64,000 nt of DNA, taken from the NCBI RefSeq assembly GCF_000518665.1, contig NZ_JAEA01000008.1, positions 124,001 through 188,000 of the forward strand, written 5' to 3'. Below are positions 7,180-16,480 of the stretch, one piece after another; position 1 is the first letter of the stretch; every line of letters begins with the position of its first letter. This stretch comes from Microvirga flocculans ATCC BAA-817 (GTDB lineage: Bacteria > Pseudomonadota > Alphaproteobacteria > Rhizobiales > Beijerinckiaceae). The position numbers and the translations under genes were made by a program. The notes below the pieces were generated by a model. It did no database searches, was not told the DNA's origin, and saw nothing but the letters and a program-made list of their open reading frames with translations.

Positions 7180-8585
7180 GTGAGAACGATCTCCGCGTCG
7201 GCGACGACGACATCGCCGCTGATGGATGAGACTCCCGCGAGCGACGACGTGAAGACGTGCCTGCACCCATCCTTTGAGGATGTGTCGAGATAGGCTGAGC
7301 TGACGCCTGTCCTGGACCCAGCCAACAGGGTCAGGGTTGGAGCCGCTCTCATTTCGACAGGCCAGTACACGTATAGGAAATGCGTCAATCCGGCTGTTGC
7401 CGGGCGGAAGATCGAGTGCACCTCCCGCCGGCAATAGTACCGCTGACACAGCGCCAGCTCGTCTCTCTGCAGCATGAGCGGGGGAGTCGAGCCAATGCCA
7501 ATCCGTGGACGCTTGAACCTCACGGTGGTGGGGACGCCGGCAGCCCGTGCAATATTGACCCTCATCGCACCCGACAAGGCGGCGGGGATCATAAGGCTGA
7601 CGGCACGCACCCCCGATCCGGGTGTCAGCGTGGCGCTCACCGCGCTTCCGGATGATGCATCGCCTGAGATGGTGACGGTGATGCTTCCCTCTCTGAGGTC
7701 ATCGACCGCGAAGGTAACCTGACGATCCTCCCACCGGTCAGCGTGTAAAAACCAAGGCTCGATGATTTGCTCAATCGACCCTGCGCTCAGCTCCCACGTG
7801 CTCTCATATCTGAGCGTATTGGAGCTAAAGAACACGCCAATGTTTACAACTGCTCCGCCGGGTCCTGCTTGCCAGCGGTCCCTGAAATAGACGCCTGCCG
7901 CATGGGTGCTGCCGCTGATGCCACGCTGATTGTACTGCCCTTCGGAGTTGATCAGTAGGTTCTGGCTCAGATTGCTGCCGTCGCTCTTGGCTGCACCGAG
8001 GTTGCCGATCGCGGCGTCCTTGTCGGCGAGATCGGCAAGGTTTTGTGACTTCGCCAGGGCATCCATGACCTGCAGCGGATTCCACGTCCCTCCGCGAAAA
8101 TATTCGTAATAACCGAGGGTCGTGTTGTAACGCAGGGCATGCAGAGGCGAGTTCGCTGGCCTGGCGCTGGTCGGCCCATAGGGGATGGCCAGCGAATTCC
8201 CGAACAAGTCAGCCTTGTTCTGAAGCGTCGTGCCGAGGCTCGCGACATCGCTGATGGCGATGGTGGCCGAGGTCCAGGCCGTCCCCACCAGCTTCAGAAA
8301 CTGTCCGTTGGCTGCGCCGGAGACATCGACGCCGTTCAGATCGTTGAGCGAATGGATGTGGTCGGCGTCGGATTTACCCTGGAGCGCCAATGCCAGCCCA
8401 TTGATTTGATCGATGCCATGCGAATGCACGGCCGCCGCCTTCGTTCCCAACGTGGCGATGATGCTCGCCACGTCGAGATCGATCATCTGGAGCGCGGCGA
8501 TGATCCGAAGGACATCCTCGTCGAGATCATTCTGCTCGTGCGGGAGAGGATAGTCACGGTTATCCGTCGAGATCTCGATAGCCAT
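7176..8585 (-). CDS. Phage tail fibre protein
   Basis: A 469-residue protein from ATG 8585. The N-terminal 120 residues have shaft-like repeats with HSHGIDQINGLALALQGK and DHIHSLNDLNGV, patterns common in alphaproteobacterial phage fibres. The region YNTTLGYYEYFRGGTWNPL and the C-terminal part (LLINSEGQYNQRG to the end) resemble receptor-binding tips with a jelly-roll or carbohydrate-binding-like segment (RDRWQAGPGGAVVNIG). The gene lies just after the DUF4815 protein and before the DUF4376 gene. The C-terminal half probably decides host range. Receptor unknown. Confidence 0.88.
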   Translation of the reverse strand: MAIEISTDNRDYPLPHEQNDLDEDVLRIIAALQMIDLDVASIIATLGTKAAAVHSHGIDQINGLALALQGKSDADHIHSLNDLNGVDVSGAANGQFLKLVGTAWTSATIAISDVASLGTTLQNKADLFGNSLAIPYGPTSARPANSPLHALRYNTTLGYYEYFRGGTWNPLQVMDALAKSQNLADLADKDAAIGNLGAAKSDGSNLSQNLLINSEGQYNQRGISGSTHAAGVYFRDRWQAGPGGAVVNIGVFFSSNTLRYESTWELSAGSIEQIIEPWFLHADRWEDRQVTFAVDDLREGSITVTISGDASSGSAVSATLTPGSGVRAVSLMIPAALSGAMRVNIARAAGVPTTVRFKRPRIGIGSTPPLMLQRDELALCQRYYCRREVHSIFRPATAGLTHFLYVYWPVEMRAAPTLTLLAGSRTGVSSAYLDTSSKDGCRHVFTSSLAGVSSISGDVVVADAEIVLT

Positions 8586-8595
8586 TCCAGCTTCC

Positions 8596-11500
8596 TTAGA
8601 CAGAATAGGCGCGCAGCCGCGCGATGGCGATGCGGGCGCCGGGCCCGCCGGCCAGCGTGATGCGGACACGCCCCTGGGCCGCGGTGAAGGATGCCCGCTC
8701 GTATTTCGGCTCGATCCAGCCGCCGCCGAGGACATCGGAGCCGGCCGCCGTCAGGGCCTGCCAGCTGCCATTCCCGCCGTCGCACTCGACCGTGACGGTC
8801 GAGCCTGCCGGAAGGAACGCGGCGAACAGGGCCGCCACCTTCACCGCACTGCCCATGGGAAAAAGCCGCGTGATGTAGGTGCCGCTTTCCCGGATGCGTC
8901 CGCCGACCAGCAGCGTCCCCGGATAGAGCACCGGCGAGATCGTTTCCGAGCCCTCGAAGACGGCCCGGAGCGTCACCTGCTCGTTGACGTATTCGGCGAA
9001 TTCCCAGGTCTGTCCCGGCGTCAGCGGGATGACCTGGCCCGAGGTCCGCACGAGCTCGTAGCGGAACCGGGCGGCATCGGTCGGGATCTCCACCGCGCCG
9101 CGCACGAGCACGTCGCTGATGTCCTCGAACTCGCCCGTCCACAGATCGACCGCGCGAGTGACCGGCGCGAACTTCGCCGCCACGACCTGGAAATGCAGAT
9201 CCATGTCCTGGTGTGCCGTCCATGTCAGCCGGTTGGCCGAGGAGAGCAGCACGCCGACCGTGTAGGGCTGCGAGGCCACGCGGGTCTGGGTCGCGGTATC
9301 GATGTCTCCGAGCTTCGAGACTGCCACCGCATGGGTGGCGTCGGCGGTCAGGATCACGAAGCAGAACTCGCGATCCGCCGGGCAGAACACGGGCGCATCG
9401 AACCTCGCCTGCACCAGATCGCCGACCTGCGGGACCTGCATGTTGACGAAGGCCTCGGCCAGAACCTCGTTGGTCGGGAAGCCGTTGGCCACCCGCGCCA
9501 GCTGAACGCGCACGCCTTTCGAGCGGTCGCCGATCGCCGTGAAGCGGAAGTTCACGCCGAGGATGTGACGCGGCTCCGGCAGCGTGAAGGTCTGCGCCAA
9601 CGGATCGCGACCCGGATCGCCGTCCCCCTGCTCCCGCGTCTCCACGACAGGGTTCGTGATCTGGTTGATGATCGCGACGTTCCGGCTGACCGGGGTCGAG
9701 GACTCCGGCTCCTTTTTCGTCGGCGCGGCCCGGGCCACGAGGGTCACGCGCCGCATCGTGGCGATGTCGATGGTGCCCTCGCCGACGAAGATCGCCTGCG
9801 CGAAGCTGCCCGCGGCGCCCGTGACCCTGACGAGCCGACGGCCGACCGGGATATTGGCCGGGATCGTGAAGGTGAACGTGATCCGACCCTGAGCATCGGC
9901 CGTCTGCGTCCCCGCCGGCTTGATGCTCACGCCGTCGAAGGTGGCGGTGGCGAGGTTCTCGCCGGCCCCGAAGCCTTCGATGCTCAGCGTCACCGGGATC
10001 TGGCGCAGGTTCACCGCATTGACGCGGCGGATCTGCGTGACCTCGTTGATGGTCGTGCGCCCGGGCGGCTGCTTCGGCGCGGCCGTGAACTCGCGCGTGA
10101 CCGGCGAGGTCCACTGCGTCTGCTCCTCCGTCCAGAAATCGACCGCCGGAGCAAGCTTCAGCCCCGCCGGCATTACGGTAAAATTGTCGTAGGGGTTGAT
10201 CTTCATCGAGGAGGTGCGCTTGTCCTGCCGGACGACGATCTCCTCGGTGTAGCTCAGGGTCATGATCGACGTGCCGCAGAGCTGGGTCAGCACATCGTCG
10301 ATGGCGAGCTGCAGCACGCCCTGATTGATGGCCGCCGTCTGCGGCGCGCCCTGGTCGCGGTAGAAGTCGTCGACGAAGGTGTCGGTGAAGATGCCCTTCT
10401 TGCTGACGGGCTCGCGCGCCAGGATGTCGCGCTCCGATTCCGAGCGGTCGAACTGGTCGAGGATCGTGATCAGCCGGTCGAACAGGCGGCGCTGCTCGTC
10501 ATAGGTGTAGTTGCGGGTTCCATTACTGATGACGGTCGGCGTGCCGAGCCAGGTGTTGTGCACCTCGGCCAGTTTCAACAGGTTCGACGGCGCAATCGGC
10601 GGCAGGCCGCCGTTGCGCGCGCTGATGCCCTTCACGTAGGCGGGACGGCCCGTGATGTCCATGCACAGCAGGTCGATGCGCGGCAGCTTGGACGTGTAGG
10701 AGATCAGGACCGGCCGGTTGTTGACGCCCCCCGAAACGGTCACGGTCGTGTCGGTGGCCGCATCCGGCGTCACCGCCGCATTGTAGAGATAGGTGACCGA
10801 ATAGGTGGAGTTCGCCGCAGGCTCCGTTCCGCCGGGCGCCCAGGACACGGCATCGCCCGCCAGGGCGTAGGCCGAGGCCGGAACGGTGGTGCCGCCATAG
10901 ACGATGCTCTCGATCTCGACCACCGACGAGAACTGAAGATCGTCGCTGCCGCCTGCAATCGGGCCGCGTGTGACGGTTTCCGTGGTGCGCTTGACCACGA
11001 TCACCGACGACACGTTGGCAATCGGCGGACGCGACACGGCGATGGTCGCCGTCCCGTTATCGGGCCCGGTGAAGGTGTGCGGCTCGGCCGCGATGCTCTC
11101 GACGTCAGGCGCTTCCGTCTCTGCATGGCGGATGCTGGATTCGCGGATGCGCTTGAAGCCCTGGATGTTGGCCGTCCCCGCCCCGATGCTGAAGACCTGG
11201 GCCGGACCGCTCTTGCCGAGGGGCAGAACCTCGCAGCCGTCCACGATGTAGTTGCCGTTGGCGTCCTTGTCGTAGACGGAAAGCACCGCAAGCACGCCCG
11301 AGAGCGCGGGCGGCGGCGTCTGATCGATGACCGCGCCGTCCTTGATCAGGTAAACGGCAGCGAACTCTCCGGCCTGCGCATCGCCCTCGATGGCCCAGAC
11401 CAGGTTCTTCGCGATGCGGGCCGCGCCTGGCTCGCCTTCCGATTCCGTGCCGGGATGAAGACCCAGCAGGGACGGGTCTTCGGCTTCGGTGATAACGGTC

Positions 11501-11844
11501 CGCTGCAGGCGCACGCCGATCCGGACCTCGCCCGTCATGGCAACGCCGGTAAAGGAGGCGGCGGCCACGGGCAGCACGTCTCCGGCAATGTAGATCTCGC
11601 CGGGCGCGAGCCCGACGGCTCCCGTCTCGGGATCGACCACGATGTCAGCTCCGCTGATCCGGTCACCGTCCCGGGCGATCAGGTTTCCGACACGCCGGTT
11701 GCGGCGGCGCTCGAGCGCCTGAAGCTCGTTGAGCTCGGCACCCTGCGCGATCTGGTCTTCCCGAAAGACCACCTCGGACCAGGTGGGCTTGGCAGGCGTG
11801 CGGTCATAGGCAGCCGGGAGACCGGATGAATGCTCGTGAGCCAT
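8596..11844 (-). CDS. Large DUF4815 phage structural protein
   Basis: A 1082-residue protein beginning MAHEHSSGLPAAYDRTP. The N-terminal region (VVFREDQIAQGAELNELQALERRR, here split by position about 25-48) and the following DGDRISGADIVVDPETG match DUF4815, found in contractile-tailed phages of Rhizobiales. The rest is rich in beta strands with Ig-like stretches, for example near LSIEGFGAGENLATATFDG. The C-terminus carries QTFTLPEPRHILGVNFRF-type jelly-roll sequence. It lies between gpI and the fibre, so a baseplate-to-fibre adaptor or side-fibre role is likely. Biochemical function is not established. Confidence 0.85.
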   Translation of the reverse strand: MAHEHSSGLPAAYDRTPAKPTWSEVVFREDQIAQGAELNELQALERRRNRRVGNLIARDGDRISGADIVVDPETGAVGLAPGEIYIAGDVLPVAAASFTGVAMTGEVRIGVRLQRTVITEAEDPSLLGLHPGTESEGEPGAARIAKNLVWAIEGDAQAGEFAAVYLIKDGAVIDQTPPPALSGVLAVLSVYDKDANGNYIVDGCEVLPLGKSGPAQVFSIGAGTANIQGFKRIRESSIRHAETEAPDVESIAAEPHTFTGPDNGTATIAVSRPPIANVSSVIVVKRTTETVTRGPIAGGSDDLQFSSVVEIESIVYGGTTVPASAYALAGDAVSWAPGGTEPAANSTYSVTYLYNAAVTPDAATDTTVTVSGGVNNRPVLISYTSKLPRIDLLCMDITGRPAYVKGISARNGGLPPIAPSNLLKLAEVHNTWLGTPTVISNGTRNYTYDEQRRLFDRLITILDQFDRSESERDILAREPVSKKGIFTDTFVDDFYRDQGAPQTAAINQGVLQLAIDDVLTQLCGTSIMTLSYTEEIVVRQDKRTSSMKINPYDNFTVMPAGLKLAPAVDFWTEEQTQWTSPVTREFTAAPKQPPGRTTINEVTQIRRVNAVNLRQIPVTLSIEGFGAGENLATATFDGVSIKPAGTQTADAQGRITFTFTIPANIPVGRRLVRVTGAAGSFAQAIFVGEGTIDIATMRRVTLVARAAPTKKEPESSTPVSRNVAIINQITNPVVETREQGDGDPGRDPLAQTFTLPEPRHILGVNFRFTAIGDRSKGVRVQLARVANGFPTNEVLAEAFVNMQVPQVGDLVQARFDAPVFCPADREFCFVILTADATHAVAVSKLGDIDTATQTRVASQPYTVGVLLSSANRLTWTAHQDMDLHFQVVAAKFAPVTRAVDLWTGEFEDISDVLVRGAVEIPTDAARFRYELVRTSGQVIPLTPGQTWEFAEYVNEQVTLRAVFEGSETISPVLYPGTLLVGGRIRESGTYITRLFPMGSAVKVAALFAAFLPAGSTVTVECDGGNGSWQALTAAGSDVLGGGWIEPKYERASFTAAQGRVRITLAGGPGARIAIARLRAYSV

Positions 11845-11853
11845 GATGGATCC

Positions 11854-12972
11854 TTAAAAGCGCAGGACGGCGCAGATGCGCTCCCGCACGGTCCTCTGGA
11901 AGGGAATGGTGATGGAACGCCGCGCCACGATGGGACCGGGCTCGGCAAGCCCGCCCGGCGGCAGCCAGAGCGCACCGGCCGGAGAACCTGCGGCGGGTTG
12001 CGAGCCGAGGATGAAGCCCACCTCCGTCGCCGTGGTGCCGAATCCGTCGCCGAAGCCGGTCATGGCTTCGAGATAGAGTATCGTCGCGGCCTCGGGCTTG
12101 ATGGCGTACCGGGTGGAATTGACCCGGTAGATGCCGTTGATGGCCTGGGCCACGGGCCACCGCGCCCGGGCCCGCCGATAGCCGATGACCTCGCCCGCCG
12201 CGTTGAGGAACACCGCCCAGGCCGGTTTTCCGGCGATGAGCGCCATCGTGGCTTCGAGCATTGCGACGGATCGCGCCAGAGCCCCCGATGCCGTCCATGG
12301 AACGCTCGTCCAGGGAAATGCGCCCCATGTGAGCGCGGCCCCGGCAGGCGCGATCCAGACGCCGAGCGCCTGGAGTTCGGATGGCTGCATGGCGTGGGCG
12401 ATATCGGTGCGCCGCCCGAACGACCACTTGGCCTGCCCTGGTGCGACACGCCGGCCGGAATAGGAGCCCCAGAGCTTCGAGCCCCAGCGCCCGCGCCCGT
12501 ATTCCATCGCGCGCACGTCGTAGCCCGCGAAGGCGCGCCAGAACACGGACCGCAGCGGCACGGAGAGCCCCGTCACGCCTTCGATCCGGTGCAGGTTCGC
12601 GTCACCCTCGACAATGGAGGTGAGAGCAAGCTGAAAATAGTTCCAATGCTGGCGGGATACGGAGAACTCTTCGATCCCCGCCGCATAGCCGAGCCAGCCC
12701 AGCGCCTTGGCGACAGCCGCGCGTGTACCGCGCACCCGCTGCCAATCAATTCCCTCCTCGATCAGTTCGTAGAGGTTCGGGACATAAGGCGTGAGCTCGC
12801 CGAGCCCGTATTCATAGACCAGGAAGGGCAGGAAGGACGGTGGCGGGTTGACGATCTTGATGCCGCGCATCGCCGTGACGTTGGGATCGACAGTGGTGTA
12901 ACTGTCGGAGCCCAGCGAGAGCCCCTTCTCCAACGGGACATATGTGGTCGGCAGCAGATCGTGGCGCGCCAT
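11854..12972 (-). CDS. Baseplate/tail protein I (P2 gpI-like)
   Basis: A 372-residue protein, longer than P2 gpI (about 176). Residues about 60-100 show the family signature: ELTPYVPNLYELIEEGIDWQ followed by GTRAAVAKALGWLGY. The C-terminal part beyond residue 150 is an extension with GRWGSKLWGSYSG and an aromatic-rich stretch, not assigned. It starts at ATG 12972, sharing one base with the stop of the J gene. In P2 gpI is part of the baseplate wedge and links to fibres; the same role is inferred. Confidence 0.85.
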   Translation of the reverse strand: MARHDLLPTTYVPLEKGLSLGSDSYTTVDPNVTAMRGIKIVNPPPSFLPFLVYEYGLGELTPYVPNLYELIEEGIDWQRVRGTRAAVAKALGWLGYAAGIEEFSVSRQHWNYFQLALTSIVEGDANLHRIEGVTGLSVPLRSVFWRAFAGYDVRAMEYGRGRWGSKLWGSYSGRRVAPGQAKWSFGRRTDIAHAMQPSELQALGVWIAPAGAALTWGAFPWTSVPWTASGALARSVAMLEATMALIAGKPAWAVFLNAAGEVIGYRRARARWPVAQAINGIYRVNSTRYAIKPEAATILYLEAMTGFGDGFGTTATEVGFILGSQPAAGSPAGALWLPPGGLAEPGPIVARRSITIPFQRTVRERICAVLRF

Positions 12973-13865
12973 CAGTAGGCCCTACCCATATTGTTGAGCG
13001 TGATCGTGCCAATGGAGATCGCGCGCTCAGGCGATGCGATCCGGTCGGAGGTCGGCAGGACCGGCTCAACCTTCTTGATGCCTGGGCGCATCAGGCGGGC
13101 CGTGATCCAGGCTCGATCGAGATCAAAGCCGAGACCGGTCTCTGCATCCCATGCCATACGCAGCAGTGCAGCGAGCGGAGAATCCGCTCCAGGCGATGGC
13201 GGCGCGATCATCGTGTCCGGCGCCTCGGGAAGGAGCCAGACGTTATATTCGATGTTGACCGTCTCGAAGATCGCCGACTGAACCTCGATGCTGTCGTTGA
13301 CCATGAGCACGTCCGGCGCGTTGAGCGCCGCCCTGACCTCGCTCAGCAGACCCTCGTCGGCTATGCCGCCGGCATCGGTTGAATAGACTGCGACGCGCAC
13401 GAGAGGGCTTGTGCCGACGCGATAGACCACGGCATCGGCAACGCGGGTGCTGACGCCAAGCGAGATGGCACGATAGCGCGCCGCCGTGCCACCCGGCGAA
13501 CGGCCCTGGATATTGAGAATGACGCGGCGGCGCAGCGCCTCGTCTGTCTCGCCCGCCATGCGAAGCACGTCATAGAACACGGCGAGGTGGTCGAGGTCCG
13601 ATCCAGTGGCATATGCAAGCAGGTTCGCCCGCACTGCATCGTTGACGCGTGCCCGGATCAAGGTCTCGCGGTAGGCGAAGACCTGGGCCAGATAGTGCAT
13701 CGGCTCGGTTTCGAGATCGATGATGCCGCGAATATCGACGCCGATCTCGTCGCAGCGGGCGATCGTGTCGGCCTTGATCGCCGAGAGGATGGCCTCAAAG
13801 CTTGGTTCCTCGATGACCTGCGGCGGCGGGAAGGCGGAGAGGTCGTAAAGGGTGCTGTCAGCCAT
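12972..13865 (-). CDS. Baseplate assembly protein J
   Basis: A 297-residue protein from ATG 13865. It carries baseplate J hallmarks: LYDLSAFPPPQVIEEPSFE at the start, YRETLIRARVNDAVRANLLAYATGSDLD in the first third (positions about 68-95), VFYDVLRMAGETDEALRRR, and GTAARYRAISLG. Length is near P2 gpJ (302). It forms the baseplate wedge together with W and I, which flank it in the usual W-J-I order. The start is chosen because longer frames upstream run across the W gene. Confidence 0.93.
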   Translation of the reverse strand: MADSTLYDLSAFPPPQVIEEPSFEAILSAIKADTIARCDEIGVDIRGIIDLETEPMHYLAQVFAYRETLIRARVNDAVRANLLAYATGSDLDHLAVFYDVLRMAGETDEALRRRVILNIQGRSPGGTAARYRAISLGVSTRVADAVVYRVGTSPLVRVAVYSTDAGGIADEGLLSEVRAALNAPDVLMVNDSIEVQSAIFETVNIEYNVWLLPEAPDTMIAPPSPGADSPLAALLRMAWDAETGLGFDLDRAWITARLMRPGIKKVEPVLPTSDRIASPERAISIGTITLNNMGRAY

Positions 13866-13894
13866 GAAAGACCTCGTGGCGCGCGAGGGGCGCC

Positions 13895-14269
13895 TCAGAA
13901 GTTGATGGTGCGCTCCCCCCCTTCGGGGGTCGGATCGCCGAGGTGGGCGCGGGGGCGATACTCGCCGACGAGGGACATGGTGAGCTGACCGAGCCTGAGC
14001 TTCTCGGGGCTGTTGCGGGACTTCTCGAAAGAAATCTGCTTGATCCTGAAGCGCGGCTCCCACAGCTCCACGGCCACGATGACGGCGGTTGCGAACCGCA
14101 GCACGGTGGACTGGTTGATCGGGCGCCCCAGGAGCGCCGGAACCACCGAGCCGAAGCTGCGCCGCATGACACGGGTTCCGACCATGGTGCTGAAGAGAAC
14201 CTCCAACGATTGCAGGAGGTGATCCCAGCCCGAGAGCCACCGGCCGGTGCGCCGGTTCATGCCTGCCAT
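13895..14269 (-). CDS. Baseplate wedge protein W (GPW/gp25 family)
   Basis: A 124-residue protein of the gp25-like lysozyme-related wedge family. Typical elements are WLSGWDHLLQSLEVLFSTMVGTR (positions 11-33), the RRSFGSVVPALLGRPINQ motif, and a final TMSLVGEYRPRAHLGD. It initiates sheath assembly at the baseplate in T4-like and P2-like tails. It lies directly upstream of J with a 30-base gap. Confidence 0.92.
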   Translation of the reverse strand: MAGMNRRTGRWLSGWDHLLQSLEVLFSTMVGTRVMRRSFGSVVPALLGRPINQSTVLRFATAVIVAVELWEPRFRIKQISFEKSRNSPEKLRLGQLTMSLVGEYRPRAHLGDPTPEGGERTINF

Positions 14270-14271
14270 GG

Positions 14272-14505
14272 TCAGCCCCTTGCCCGGCGCTTGGCCTTCG
14301 GCAGAGAGCCGCCTTTCTGGCCGTTTCCGTCATGGTCGAGCGGGTCGCGCTCGATCCGGGGTAAAGCGATCTGGCCGAGTTCGAGCGGCGTGGTAGCCTC
14401 TCCTGCAGTGAGCCAGAGTTCCTGCCCTGGCCGAACGCGACGGCCGAGCACCTTCTCGCCGGGGGCAAGAGTGTCCGCGACAAGATAGCGGATACGGTCA
14501 GACAT
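14272..14505 (-). CDS. Small phage tail-region protein, unknown
   Basis: A 77-residue protein whose first 50 residues (MSDRIRYLVADTLAPGEKVL, then RPGQELWLTAGEATTPLELG) are compact and strand-rich, followed by a basic tail (KKAK-type GGSLPKAKRRARG). It is two bases upstream of the W gene and behind the PAAR gene, so it is co-expressed with the baseplate. No family was recognised. A baseplate or spike accessory role is a guess from position. Confidence 0.6.
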   Translation of the reverse strand: MSDRIRYLVADTLAPGEKVLGRRVRPGQELWLTAGEATTPLELGQIALPRIERDPLDHDGNGQKGGSLPKAKRRARG

Positions 14506-14520
14506 CGGGGTTCCTTCCGG

Positions 14521-14778
14521 TTAGTCGCATTGCCAGCGCTGGGCGCCTGATATCAGGACAGCACCGCAAGCGGTGACGTCTCCGTGGCGCGCGATGGGAG
14601 CGCCCTCGCACCGCCATTTGGTGGAGCCGGTCTCGATGGGGTTGGGGCCATGCTCTGGGCACAAGTAGATGTCGCCGACCCGCGCGATGGGAGCGCCCTC
14701 GCACCTCCACCGGCTCGCGCCGGTTCCGACCTGACCGCCATGTGTGCCGGTGTCGCCCTTGCGAACGATAAGAGGCAT
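14521..14778 (-). CDS. PAAR-type spike tip protein
   Basis: An 85-residue protein beginning MPLIVRKGDTGTHGG. Three repeats with the pattern W-x-C-E-G-x-P-I-A-R-x-G-D or similar are spaced through it (SRWRCEGAPIARVGDIYLCP, TKWRCEGAPIARHGDVTACG, and the terminal AQRWQCD). These give the pseudo-threefold PAAR fold with Cys/His metal ligands that sharpens the tail spike. The gene follows the baseplate V (spike) gene, as expected for a tip protein. The internal repeats are also visible in the DNA. Confidence 0.85.
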   Translation of the reverse strand: MPLIVRKGDTGTHGGQVGTGASRWRCEGAPIARVGDIYLCPEHGPNPIETGSTKWRCEGAPIARHGDVTACGAVLISGAQRWQCD

Positions 14779-14782
14779 GTTG

Positions 14783-15247
14783 CTATCCCAGGTGGCCGCC
14801 ACCGTTTTCAAAGAAGATGAAGGTGTTTCCAGCCTCCAAGCGCTGCCTGCGCGACTTCTTCACGTAGCCGTCCTTGCGGATCTCCTCACGAAAATCCCCG
14901 AACTCCGTCACATGCTCGTCGCCCTTGTCGGAGGGCGACGGGTTCTGCTTCGAGAACGTGAACGGCAGCGCCATGCCCTGCCGGAAATCACCGTCAGGGC
15001 AGATGAGTATCATCTGCTGCCCGATGCTCGGAGGAGAGTGGATCTTGAGATCGCCAGCGACCTGGGCGTAGGGCACCCACGGGGTCAGGAACGGCTCTCC
15101 ATCGGTTCCGCCTACCTGCAGCCTGACCCTGCCCTTTGCCGGATCGACCTCCTTGACGACGCCCACGCGCTGGCTGTTCTCGAACCGCCGCTTCAATTCG
15201 GCGACCTCCGCATCGAGGCGAAGCAGGATCTCGATCATGTCCGGCAT
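14783..15247 (-). CDS. Baseplate spike protein V (P2 gpV-like)
   Basis: A 154-residue protein. Residues 30-95 form an OB-fold typical of gpV: VGVVKEVDPAKGRVRLQVG, then PWVPYAQVAGDLKIHSPPSI, GQQMILICPDGDFRQGM. The C-terminal third (KSRRQRLEAGNTFIFFENGG) is the start of the beta-helix tip. It is short compared with P2 gpV (211), which fits the presence of a separate PAAR tip gene just downstream. It punctures the outer membrane. Confidence 0.88.
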   Translation of the reverse strand: MPDMIEILLRLDAEVAELKRRFENSQRVGVVKEVDPAKGRVRLQVGGTDGEPFLTPWVPYAQVAGDLKIHSPPSIGQQMILICPDGDFRQGMALPFTFSKQNPSPSDKGDEHVTEFGDFREEIRKDGYVKKSRRQRLEAGNTFIFFENGGGHLG

Positions 15248-15250
15248 CGC

Positions 15251-16069
15251 TTAGTCCTCCGGCGGAAGCGGATTGTCGCTGTCCTCATCGATCACGGTCA
15301 CCATGGCGCCTCGCTCGAGCACGCCTTCTGTCATCACCTTGGCTTCCCCGGTTTCCGTCCTGTCGGCCGGCGCGAAGGCGGCGTTGCGGACCCTGGCCTC
15401 GGTCCACCCGCGGGAGGCCTGGAAGCGCCGCCAGGACGGCAGATCGTCGCCGTTCTCGATCTCCTCCCTCAGCACTTGGGCATAGATCACGAGGTTCGGG
15501 TCCGCCTCCATCAGGGCGATCAGGCGGCCCCAAGGACTGTCGGGCGGGATCTTCTCGCCGAAGTCCGGTTCCGGTATCGGATCGCAGACCAGGACAAGCT
15601 GTTTGGCCGCGAAGCGCACGCCCTGCTCGCTGCTGGCGCCGCGACGGCCCATGGTGCGGATGACCCGGCCGGTGAACTCCTTGAAGAGTTCGGCCCACGG
15701 ATCGAGCGGGTCCATCAGCGCCCGCATCACCTGGCGCTGCATGAAGCCCAGCGACGCCTCCATGCCGGAATCCGTGTGCGGGATCTTGATCTCGATCTCC
15801 TGCTCTCCGTTCTTGCCCTTGGCCAGAACGAAGGTCGCCAGCACCATCTCGAACACGACTTCGAGTTCGCGGCTGCCGCGCAACAGATCCCACTCCCGAA
15901 CATCGCTTTTGTCGTCATCCGTCGAGAGGATGATCATCGGCTCGCTTTCCGTCGGGACGGTCTGATCGACCGGAACGATCTGCGAGTCGTAGACGCGATC
16001 CTCGGCATAGGTCTTGCCGACGAGCGCCCGCTCGCCGCAGATCCGGATCGCAAAGCTCACGAGGCTCAC
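15251..16069 (-). CDS. Phage virion-region protein of unknown function
   Basis: A 272-residue protein lying between head genes and baseplate V. Visible features are an N-terminal strand-rich region (VSFAIRICGERALVGKTYAEDR), a middle part with VLATFVLAKGKNGEQEIEI, and a helix-rich second half (MQRQVMRALMDPLDPWAELF). Its start overlaps the stop of the 16066-16476 gene's neighbour frame by four bases (ATGA). The position, just after head completion candidates and before the spike, suits a tail terminator or connector protein. No family is claimed. Confidence 0.65.
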   Translation of the reverse strand: MSLVSFAIRICGERALVGKTYAEDRVYDSQIVPVDQTVPTESEPMIILSTDDDKSDVREWDLLRGSRELEVVFEMVLATFVLAKGKNGEQEIEIKIPHTDSGMEASLGFMQRQVMRALMDPLDPWAELFKEFTGRVIRTMGRRGASSEQGVRFAAKQLVLVCDPIPEPDFGEKIPPDSPWGRLIALMEADPNLVIYAQVLREEIENGDDLPSWRRFQASRGWTEARVRNAAFAPADRTETGEAKVMTEGVLERGAMVTVIDEDSDNPLPPED

Positions 16070-16476
16070 GGCTGGCTCTCCACGATAAGGTCCAGGGTGT
16101 GGTCGCCCAGATGGGAAGGCGGATCCTTGGCGAGGCTGTAGCGCCCGGCCCCATGGCCCGAGGCGATCACCACATGATCGCCGCGGCGCAGCCTGTAACC
16201 GATGGCGGCGTAAACGGCGGCGCGGATCGCGAGGGTGGCCTGGGCCACCTGCCGGGAGCCGAAACCCTCCATTTCCGAGCCCTTACGGTTGCCCTGGAAG
16301 CTATCGGTGCCGGGCTTGAGCGTGAACTTCGCCTGGATGGTTCGCGGCGCCCGGGCCGGATCCGGCTGGGCGCCGAGGCGCTGGTTTTCGATCATCGGGA
16401 CGATCTGGACCGATCTGCCGAAGATCGTGTCCAGCTTCTCCCGCGCCGACGGCCAGGCCTGCGCGAAGGTCGGCAC
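16066..16476 (-). CDS. Phage head-tail connector candidate
   Basis: A 136-residue protein with a GTG start at 16476. It contains MPTFAQAWPSAREKLDTIFG and a strand-rich middle (PRTIQAKFTLKPGTDSF), ending RGDHVVIASGHGAGRYSLAK. The place in the operon, two genes after the major capsid, is that of lambda gpFII-like head-tail joining proteins, and the length is similar (lambda gpFII 117). Sequence similarity was not recognised, so this is a positional guess. Confidence 0.6.
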   Translation of the reverse strand: MPTFAQAWPSAREKLDTIFGRSVQIVPMIENQRLGAQPDPARAPRTIQAKFTLKPGTDSFQGNRKGSEMEGFGSRQVAQATLAIRAAVYAAIGYRLRRGDHVVIASGHGAGRYSLAKDPPSHLGDHTLDLIVESQP

Positions 16477-16480
16477 CGTC

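Noticed and set aside
8483-10114. Long minus-strand frame of 543 codons opposite-phase to the DUF4815 gene
   Set aside because: It is Arg/Gly/His-rich shadow sequence in another frame of the DUF4815 gene, with no family features.
9193-11829. Plus-strand frame of 878 codons
   Set aside because: It lies entirely opposite the DUF4815 gene; high GC leaves the antisense frame open. Composition (His/Arg/Asp/Gly) is that of a shadow.
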